Source: Lichenostomus cassidix (Eukaryota; Chordata; Aves; Passeriformes; Meliphagidae). Taken from it: a DNA stretch of 64,000 nt. The stretch lies in assembly GCA_008360975.2 (NCBI GenBank), contig CM039211.1:23656943-23720942 (forward strand), in the 5' to 3' direction. Made by a program: the position numbers and the translations under genes. The notes beneath the pieces were generated by a model. That model saw nothing but the letters and a program-made list of their open reading frames with translations. It had not been told where the DNA came from and ran no database searches. Shown piece by piece: positions 61,101-64,000 of the stretch. Position 1 is the first letter of the stretch; each line of letters begins with the position of its first letter.

Positions 61101-64000
61101 GAAGCTAAAATCCTAAGGCATCAATTGTTTGTAAGGTACAAATGCTGTTCAACCACTGCCTTGTGGTGCCTTAGATATTCCTTCGTGGGCCTTGCCCATA
61201 CTTTATTGGTGGAGATATTTAGAGAAGATGCTGATATCACCAGAAGCACTGTCAGCAAGTGGTGTCTGGCACCAGAGTTTCCTGCTGCTGGAGAGGGAGT
61301 TGCTGATGCACAGATGCTGTGTGGTAGGATCTTTCCTGGCAGAACTCCCTGTCCTCTGTAATAACCTATCTCTTCCTAAAAAAAGGCCCCTCTTTTCTGC
61401 TCAGACATTGTACACAAGCAGGGTTAGGTGGGCAGGCAGATGATGTGAGGGCTGAGCAAGTTTTAGGGGAGTTGTAGCCACCAGAGCAATTGTTTCCTCT
61501 GCTTATGGAAAAACAGCAACAGCAAGCCCTCCTGTACATAACAGCATGTGGAGTTGAGTTTTGGTGTCAGGTGAAATGCTCTCTATAAATAGAGTGTGAA
61601 GTGGTTGGGAATGGAAGGCTCCATTTAAAAGTGTACTTGTTGCAACCCTGCAGGCTGCAGCAGCTGCTGCTGTCCCTCCTCCTGGCCACGCCTCTACCCT
61701 GCCAGCCCTGGGAGGACAGTTGTGGTGCCCTGATCATTGACTGGGATTTCCTAGGGGAGGGGAGAGATAGTTATTGCTTCCCTGGAGTATTGTGAAGATG
61801 TCCTGGCTTATGAGCAACCTTCTCTGTATTCTGGGGCTGGCTGGGAGATTATATGGGTAGTTTCCTTCACCATACCAGTGCTGGAGGGGGAAGTAACAGT
61901 TTATCAGATTTTTGAAGCTCAGAAATAGTTACTTTCATTTAGTATGTGATCCTTGAATTTGCTGGAGAATGGATCTCCCGTTTGCAGACAGTGTGTTACA
62001 AGGAGTGCTGGTAACACTTTGTTTTGCCCAGTGGTGTTTTAGGCATAGCAGAGTAAAAATTATATTAATCACATCCCTTTTGTACCTTGTGGTGGTTTTG
62101 ATTGTCCCAAAACATCAGCAAGGTATTTTTAACATCTAAGAGAAATTTAAACCCCTCAGAAGCTGTTGTAGTAAGCCTGAGAAAGTGTCTGAGGGGTGGG
62201 GAGTGGCACAAAGATGGTTCCTGTGTGTCCTGAGTTAAAGTTCTGGAAGTTTTTACATGAAGTCCAGCAGAGCCAATCTCTGATAGCTCTGAAGGTGATG
62301 GACATGCTGCCAGCCAAGTGTGAGCCAATTAGAGGTGCTAGTTACACCTCTGTGAAAACATTTAAGAAAAAATCAAAACAAGGTAGTCACGCACTTCTCT
62401 GTAGTTGGAGGAGGAGGAGGTGGAGGTAAAAATACGTGAAGGGAGAACAGCATGGAGACATCAAGGTCAGTGAGAAGGTGGGGGAGGAGGTGCTTCAGTG
62501 CTCCAGGCGCCAGAGCTGAAAACCCTCTGCTAGCTGTGCTGAAGAGCATGGGGGAGCAGGAGGTCCCCCTGCAGCCCATGGAGTCCACAAGGATGCAGAA
62601 ATTCACCCACAGCCCATGCCAGAGGAGCAAGTGGATGCCTGGAGAAAGCTGTGATCCAGTTGGAGTCTCATCTAAGAGTTAAAACTGCAAAAGGCCTTGC
62701 AAAGGAGAGAAAGGCCTTGCTCCTGGGATGGAAGCAGCCTGGCCTTGGCTCAGGAGAATCTGCACAGCACCTTATGGACAAAAACTCATGTTGCAGCAGA
62801 AATTCGGGCGGGATGTTGCTCCTGAGATTGGACCCACACCAAGAAGTTCCCAGAGGACTGTCTCTTGTGGAGGGACCCCATGGCTAAGTAGAGAACCCCT
62901 CTCCCTGATAGACTGACCAGAGAACAAACCCCTTACCCTGCCCCCTGCCCATGCTGCTGGTTTGGAAAGAGGGAAGGGGGGTGAGTGCAGAGACTGCTTC
63001 TTGAGAGGGAGGGTTGAGAGCAGAGAAACTGTCTGGAGAGAGAGATAAGTAGACATAAAGAGTATTTGTAGTAGAAGAATTGTGGTGATGAATAGATTTA
63101 TGGACCTGCTCTGTGGACTGAGAAAATACCCACACCCTGCCCCCCTACCCGAGCTGCTGGTTAGAAGGAAGACAGCGGGTGAATAAAAATGGGTTTGTAA
63201 GAGGGAGGGGGATAAGTGAACAAAATAGTGTATGAAAAGTTTATTTCTGCCTCTCATTTATCTTCTGACTCGGTTAAGTAATTAAATCACTTTGCAACTT
63301 TAAGTTTAGAGCCTGCTTGCCCTTTCTTCCATGCATCCTCCTACCAGTGTCCTATCTCACTTAACTCATGAGATTACTGTGTGGGTTTTTTTACAGTTTT
63401 TTTTCTTTCCCCTCTCCTGCACATCTGCAGCAGGAGAGAGCCGGAGAGCCGGCATTTAGTCAGGGTCAAACCCTGACATACCTTTATGTCATTCATACCC
63501 CATGTTTGTCTTGACCTGTTTAAAACTGTCTTGACTGGTTTCATGTCATTGTCTGGTTCAGGTATGTTACTGCTTCCTGGTTTCAGAGAGTTGGGGAAAT
63601 GTTTGATTTAGTCCTAAATATACATGCCTTTGCATCTCATTCTCTCTCCAAAAGGAGTTCCTTGCTAATATGTTACTTTCAGGTTTTCTGAAGAGTTGGA
63701 GTGCAGGAGTACATCAGTTTCACCAAATGGTAGTTTTGGCAGGGTCAGCTTAGCAGAGAAGTGGGACGAGAAAATCTGTATGTGGTGGAAGCCACTTTAT
63801 GTTGGCTTTTTCTCATCATGCAGCACACTCTCATGATTCAGCTGAGGACCAGCCAGCAGTCCTGAGACAGCCTCAGCTGGAAATACACCAACTTAGGTCT
63901 GCCACCATTACCTTTCTTTTTTTTTTTTTCTTTTTTTCTCTCTCTGTCCCTTGCCTTTCTCTAGAGCTTGCAGTATTTGGATGTGTCTGTCCTTGGTGAG
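12187..64000 (+). CDS. ECPAS: ECPAS / Ecm29 proteasome adaptor and scaffold, 5' three quarters (37 exons, right end cut)
   Basis: Ecm29 is a large HEAT-repeat protein that binds the 26S proteasome, links 19S to 20S particles and couples proteasomes to endosomes, ER and motor proteins. Thirty-seven coding exons give 1,358 codons without a stop or phase break; human ECPAS is ~1,845 residues as remembered. Residues ~9-500 form the Ecm29 N-terminal domain ([20 protein letters not shown] at the start), and the rest is HEAT-like helical repeats. Recognisable blocks include [29 protein letters not shown] and [20 protein letters not shown]. The start at 12187 (MAAAAQDEL) has A at -3 and G at +4 and resembles the vertebrate N-terminus. 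Introns are GT-AG except intron 22 (GC-AG). The remaining C-terminal quarter lies beyond 64000. The divergent neighbour is DNAJC25. Confidence 0.96.
13104..13161. repeat. 58-base poly(T) run
   Basis: Fifty-eight uninterrupted T. No AATAAA complement lies beside it, so it does not look like the tail of a minus-strand retrocopy. The length may be an assembly estimate. Confidence 0.95.
13800..14230. mobile_element. Possible LTR-like insertion
   Basis: This stretch differs from its AT-rich surroundings. It has several CpG pairs (CCCCGCGTACAACGCGTATAC), a C-rich block and repeated ATATAAA-like motifs at the right. It resembles ERV LTR sequence, but no family or ends could be fixed. Confidence 0.3.
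19859..19989 (+). CDS. ECPAS: ECPAS coding exon 2
   Basis: Residues 10-53, acceptor CTGCAG, donor GTAAGG, phase 1 to 0. It contains [20 protein letters not shown] and [10 protein letters not shown], the strongly conserved start of the Ecm29 domain. Confidence 0.97.
20402..20634. repeat. Imperfect direct repeat, ~72-bp units
   Basis: Unit A is ~20402-20474 and unit B ~20562-20634. They share AAGAACCA/AAGGACCA, TTTTGAAGATG/TTTTGGAGGTG and the exact ATTCAGTTCCCTGC. They are about 70% alike by eye, starting 160 bp apart. The origin is unknown; it may be part of an old element. Confidence 0.7.
23636..23790 (-). mobile_element. CR1 LINE fragment, minus orientation, diverged
   Basis: TAGAGAATGATGGGG, then CAGCTTGGAGGGGACCTTGG, then AGGTCTCCAGACCAATCTCC follow the order of the CR1 reverse complement. 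The right limit is approximate. Confidence 0.6.
24521..24637 (+). CDS. ECPAS: ECPAS coding exon 3
   Basis: 39 codons (residues 54-92), phase 0 on both sides, acceptor TGTTAG, donor GTAAGT. It encodes [20 protein letters not shown] and ends SFVT. Confidence 0.97.
26236..26354 (+). CDS. ECPAS: ECPAS coding exon 4
   Basis: 119 bases, acceptor TTCAG, donor AG|GTATGG, ends in phase 2. It encodes [19 protein letters not shown] and [10 protein letters not shown]. Confidence 0.97.
27494..27646 (+). CDS. ECPAS: ECPAS coding exon 5
   Basis: 153 bases, phase 2 to 2, acceptor TTTTCAG, donor GG|GTGAGT. It encodes [15 protein letters not shown] and [15 protein letters not shown]. Confidence 0.97.
28720..28770 (-). 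mobile_element. Possible CR1 head, minus orientation
   Basis: GATCACAGTATCATTTAGTT followed by TGGAAAAGACCTCTGAGAC follows the diagnostic CR1 reverse-complement order, but the match fades quickly. Confidence 0.4.
29843..30011 (+). CDS. ECPAS: ECPAS coding exon 6
   Basis: 169 bases, acceptor TTCTTAG, donor CAG|GTATTT. It encodes VLNESQSRQ, a Ser/Gly/Pro-rich linker, then [20 protein letters not shown]. Confidence 0.97.
30503..30642 (+). CDS. ECPAS: ECPAS coding exon 7
   Basis: 140 bases, acceptor GAACAG, donor AAAG|GTAGGG, ends in phase 2. It encodes [20 protein letters not shown] and [11 protein letters not shown]. Confidence 0.97.
31820..31901 (+). CDS. ECPAS: ECPAS coding exon 8
   Basis: 82 bases, acceptor TCTTCAG, donor GAG|GTAAGA. 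It encodes [20 protein letters not shown]. Confidence 0.97.
32158..32277 (+). CDS. ECPAS: ECPAS coding exon 9
   Basis: 40 codons, phase 0 on both sides, acceptor CTGACAG, donor GTAATG. It encodes [20 protein letters not shown]. Confidence 0.97.
32454..32539 (+). CDS. ECPAS: ECPAS coding exon 10
   Basis: 86 bases, acceptor GGTTAG, donor AT|GTAAGT. It encodes [20 protein letters not shown] and QFVHHICI. Confidence 0.97.
32797..32875 (+). CDS. ECPAS: ECPAS coding exon 11
   Basis: 79 bases, acceptor TTGCAG, donor GAG|GTAAGA. It encodes [20 protein letters not shown]. Confidence 0.97.
33966..34015 (+). CDS. ECPAS: ECPAS coding exon 12
   Basis: 50 bases, acceptor TTCAAG, donor CAG|GTAATT. A small exon encoding [16 protein letters not shown]. 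Confidence 0.96.
34568..34634 (+). CDS. ECPAS: ECPAS coding exon 13
   Basis: 67 bases, acceptor CTTTCAG, donor AAG|GTGGGT. It encodes [20 protein letters not shown]. Confidence 0.97.
34741..34863 (+). CDS. ECPAS: ECPAS coding exon 14
   Basis: 41 codons, phase 0 on both sides, acceptor CCGCAG, donor GTATTT. It encodes [20 protein letters not shown] and [12 protein letters not shown]. Confidence 0.97.
35956..36059 (+). CDS. ECPAS: ECPAS coding exon 15
   Basis: 104 bases, acceptor TTTAAG, donor CC|GTAAGT, ends in phase 2. It encodes [20 protein letters not shown] and LLLLAAGDP. The alternating purine/pyrimidine tract begins 28 bases after the exon. Confidence 0.97.
36087..36179. repeat. 93-bp perfect alternating purine/pyrimidine tract
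   Basis: A compound TA/CA/GT microsatellite in which every base alternates purine and pyrimidine without a break, starting 28 bp past the exon 15 donor. Such tracts favour Z-DNA or cruciform forms. Confidence 0.95.
37150..37273 (+). CDS. ECPAS: ECPAS coding exon 16
   Basis: 124 bases, acceptor GAAAG, donor AAG|GTACAG. It encodes [15 protein letters not shown], a variable Lys/Glu/Ser linker, then [14 protein letters not shown]. Confidence 0.97.
39534..39614 (+). CDS. ECPAS: ECPAS coding exon 17
   Basis: 27 codons, phase 0 on both sides, acceptor GTTTAG, donor GTAATT. It encodes [20 protein letters not shown]. Confidence 0.97.
40343..40574 (+). CDS. ECPAS: ECPAS coding exon 18 (largest)
   Basis: 232 bases, acceptor ACTTAG, donor G|GTAAGA, phase 0 to 1. 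It encodes [20 protein letters not shown], a run of serines (codons TCT/TCC) in a linker, then [18 protein letters not shown]. The serine run is a likely length-variable site. Confidence 0.97.
41104..41195 (+). CDS. ECPAS: ECPAS coding exon 19
   Basis: 92 bases, acceptor TGCTTAG, donor AAG|GTATAG. It encodes [20 protein letters not shown] and MDWIK. Confidence 0.97.
41988..42043. repeat. Short tandem duplication (20 identical bases, 36-bp period)
   Basis: TCATCATTTGTAGAAAACCC occurs at 41988-42007 and again at 42024-42043. Confidence 0.9.
42977..43111 (+). CDS. ECPAS: ECPAS coding exon 20
   Basis: 45 codons, phase 0 on both sides, acceptor CCACAG, donor GTAACT (weaker than its neighbours). 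It encodes [20 protein letters not shown] and [12 protein letters not shown]. Confidence 0.96.
45013..45178 (+). CDS. ECPAS: ECPAS coding exon 21
   Basis: 166 bases, acceptor CTGTAG, donor G|GTAACT. It encodes [20 protein letters not shown] and a variable region rich in Glu and Gln, ending STTETIG. Confidence 0.97.
45599..45771 (+). CDS. ECPAS: ECPAS coding exon 22
   Basis: 173 bases, acceptor CCTCTAG. It encodes [20 protein letters not shown] and ends SSKETNK. The next base pair is GC, not GT (AAG|GCAAGA), so intron 22 is GC-AG. Frame and the conserved join to [11 protein letters not shown] support this boundary. Confidence 0.95.
45772..46245 (+). other. ECPAS: ECPAS intron 22, GC-AG type
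   Basis: 474 bp. The donor is AAG|GCAAGA and the acceptor TTTTAG. The donor otherwise matches the U1 consensus well, as GC donors usually do. No GT donor nearby keeps frame and the conserved protein join. Confidence 0.9.
46246..46347 (+). CDS. ECPAS: ECPAS coding exon 23
   Basis: 34 codons, phase 0 on both sides, acceptor TTTTAG, donor GTGAGA. It encodes [20 protein letters not shown] and GLMDSVE. Confidence 0.97.
47038..47315 (-). mobile_element. CR1 LINE 3' fragment, minus orientation
   Basis: It begins CATAGAATTATAGAATGG, then TTTGGGTTGGAAGGGACCTG, CCCCATCCAGCCTGACCTTG and AAGAATTTCTTCCTAATATC. This is a clear bird CR1 3' end in reverse, inside intron 23. Confidence 0.9.
48128..48251 (+). 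CDS. ECPAS: ECPAS coding exon 24
   Basis: 124 bases, acceptor TTTCAG, donor A|GTAGGC, phase 0 to 1. It encodes [20 protein letters not shown] and [16 protein letters not shown]. Confidence 0.96.
49163..49308 (+). CDS. ECPAS: ECPAS coding exon 25
   Basis: 146 bases, acceptor CATATAG, donor AAG|GTAAGA. It encodes [20 protein letters not shown] and [20 protein letters not shown], a clear HEAT-type helix pair. Confidence 0.97.
50376..50430 (+). CDS. ECPAS: ECPAS coding exon 26
   Basis: 55 bases, acceptor CTTACAG, donor G|GTAAGT. It encodes [18 protein letters not shown]. Confidence 0.97.
51188..51302 (+). CDS. ECPAS: ECPAS coding exon 27
   Basis: 115 bases, acceptor TTGCAG, donor AG|GTACAG. 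It encodes [20 protein letters not shown] and VDTLMTGK. Confidence 0.97.
52238..52303 (+). CDS. ECPAS: ECPAS coding exon 28
   Basis: 66 bases, acceptor CTATCAG, donor GG|GTAAGT. It encodes [20 protein letters not shown]. Confidence 0.97.
52551..52668 (+). CDS. ECPAS: ECPAS coding exon 29
   Basis: 118 bases, acceptor TCAAAG, donor AAG|GTAACA. It encodes [20 protein letters not shown] and [15 protein letters not shown]. Confidence 0.97.
54437..54604 (+). CDS. ECPAS: ECPAS coding exon 30
   Basis: 56 codons, phase 0 on both sides, acceptor TTTCAG, donor ATG|GTGAGT. It encodes [20 protein letters not shown] and [20 protein letters not shown], among the best-conserved parts of the protein. Confidence 0.97.
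55459..55538 (+). CDS. ECPAS: ECPAS coding exon 31
   Basis: 80 bases, acceptor AATAG, donor CAG|GTATTG. It encodes [20 protein letters not shown] and WRIRES. Confidence 0.96.
56062..56105. repeat. Two tandem copies of a 17-nt palindrome
   Basis: TTCAGGTTTTACCTGAA (7-bp arms, TTT loop) at 56065-56081 and 56087-56103, with a 22-bp period. Confidence 0.95.
56300..56405 (+). CDS. ECPAS: ECPAS coding exon 32
   Basis: 106 bases, acceptor TTTGCAG, donor AAG|GTAATG. It encodes [20 protein letters not shown] and [10 protein letters not shown]. Confidence 0.97.
56997..57044 (+). CDS. ECPAS: ECPAS coding exon 33 (microexon-like)
   Basis: 16 codons, phase 0 on both sides, acceptor TTTTAG, donor GTAAAA. 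It encodes [16 protein letters not shown]. Confidence 0.95.
58059..58180 (+). CDS. ECPAS: ECPAS coding exon 34
   Basis: 122 bases, acceptor CCCCAG, donor CAG|GTTAGT. It encodes [20 protein letters not shown] and [17 protein letters not shown]. Confidence 0.97.
59276..59426 (+). CDS. ECPAS: ECPAS coding exon 35
   Basis: 151 bases, acceptor TTTTCAG, donor AAA|GTAAGT. It encodes [20 protein letters not shown] and [17 protein letters not shown]. Confidence 0.97.
60230..60295 (+). CDS. ECPAS: ECPAS coding exon 36
   Basis: 22 codons, phase 0 on both sides, acceptor preceded by an uninterrupted T tract, donor ATG|GTAAGT. It encodes [20 protein letters not shown] and NM. Confidence 0.96.
60585..61125 (-). 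mobile_element. ERV LTR, minus orientation
   Basis: Recognised from AACAGAGGCTTAACA, AATAAAAAGCAGTTATATTT, ATTGAAGGACCTTCAGG, AGACAAAGCCCACCTGAGG and GGGCTACACCCAAAGTGGG, the usual order of a widespread avian LTR read in reverse. The ends are uncertain and no target duplication was found. Confidence 0.6.
62088..63478 (+). mobile_element. Long ERV LTR (1,391 bp) with 5-bp target-site duplication
   Basis: It begins TGTGGTGGTTTTGATTG and ends CAAACCCTGACA, flanked on both sides by TACCT (62083-62087 and 63479-63483). The termini are imperfect inverted repeats. An ATTAAA at 63281-63286 lies ~190 bp before the end, as expected for R/U5. Inside, ~190 bp are repeated in diverged form (starting near 62935 and 63126). 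No coding remnant was seen, so it is probably a solo LTR. Confidence 0.85.
63965..64000 (+). CDS. ECPAS: ECPAS coding exon 37, cut by window end
   Basis: Acceptor CTCTAG after a long pyrimidine tract (63909-63962). Twelve codons are visible, [12 protein letters not shown], matching the conserved block that continues beyond the window. The first residue is Ser (AGC), where I recall Cys in human. Confidence 0.93.

Larger units (their letters stand above)
60296..63964 (+). other. ECPAS: ECPAS intron 36
   Basis: 3.7 kb intron carrying two LTRs (~60,585-61,125 and 62088-63478). The 61,126-62,087 part has no recognised element. Open frames here fall in or near the LTRs and are not genes. Confidence 0.7.

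Noticed and set aside
62452..62916. Open frames inside the long LTR
   Set aside because: They lie within LTR sequence and show no retroviral or host domain.

Overview
The window is nuclear DNA from a bird, most likely a neoavian and possibly a passerine. Three things point there: CR1 LINE tails ending in ATTCTGTGATTCTGTG, ERV-type LTRs of the kinds common in neoavian genomes, and introns about 0.1-8 kb long. All genes are vertebrate, intron-containing and GT-AG spliced, with one GC-AG exception. There is no operon, CRISPR array or other prokaryotic feature. From memory of chicken synteny this block is Z-linked; the window itself cannot show that.

Two protein-coding genes lie head to head. 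DNAJC25 is on the minus strand (coding 8991 down to 2125, 4 exons, 351 residues, complete). It encodes a membrane-bound J-domain co-chaperone. ECPAS (KIAA0368, the vertebrate Ecm29 proteasome adaptor and scaffold) is on the plus strand. It starts at 12187 and runs off the right edge. Thirty-seven coding exons are resolved, 4,074 coding bases or 1,358 codons, roughly three quarters of the human protein length as I recall it. All exon junctions keep phase and no internal stop or frameshift was seen.

Layout: 1-890, decayed endogenous retrovirus (reverse-transcriptase remnant plus a 3' LTR). 891-2124, DNAJC25 3' UTR and downstream flank. 2125-8991, DNAJC25. 8640-9260, CpG island over its first exon. 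9274-11299, a 2 kb intergenic block made largely of two CR1 tails, a perfect 19-bp-arm hairpin and an inverted LTR. 11640-12830, CpG island with the ECPAS promoter, two candidate first exons that splice in the same phase, and a GGA-rich leader. 12215-64000, ECPAS exons separated by introns holding CR1 pieces, LTRs, a 58-T run and a 93-bp alternating purine/pyrimidine tract.

Both proteins act in protein quality control: a J protein that recruits Hsp70 at a membrane, and an adaptor that ties the 26S proteasome to endosomes, ER and motors. I see no undescribed multi-gene system. The items most worth a second look are the in-phase alternative ECPAS first exon, the GC-AG intron, the intergenic hairpin, the LTR with an exact 5-bp target-site duplication in the last intron, and the retroviral relic at the left edge. 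Exon boundaries were set by reading splice sites and matching conserved protein order from memory, with no alignment run.
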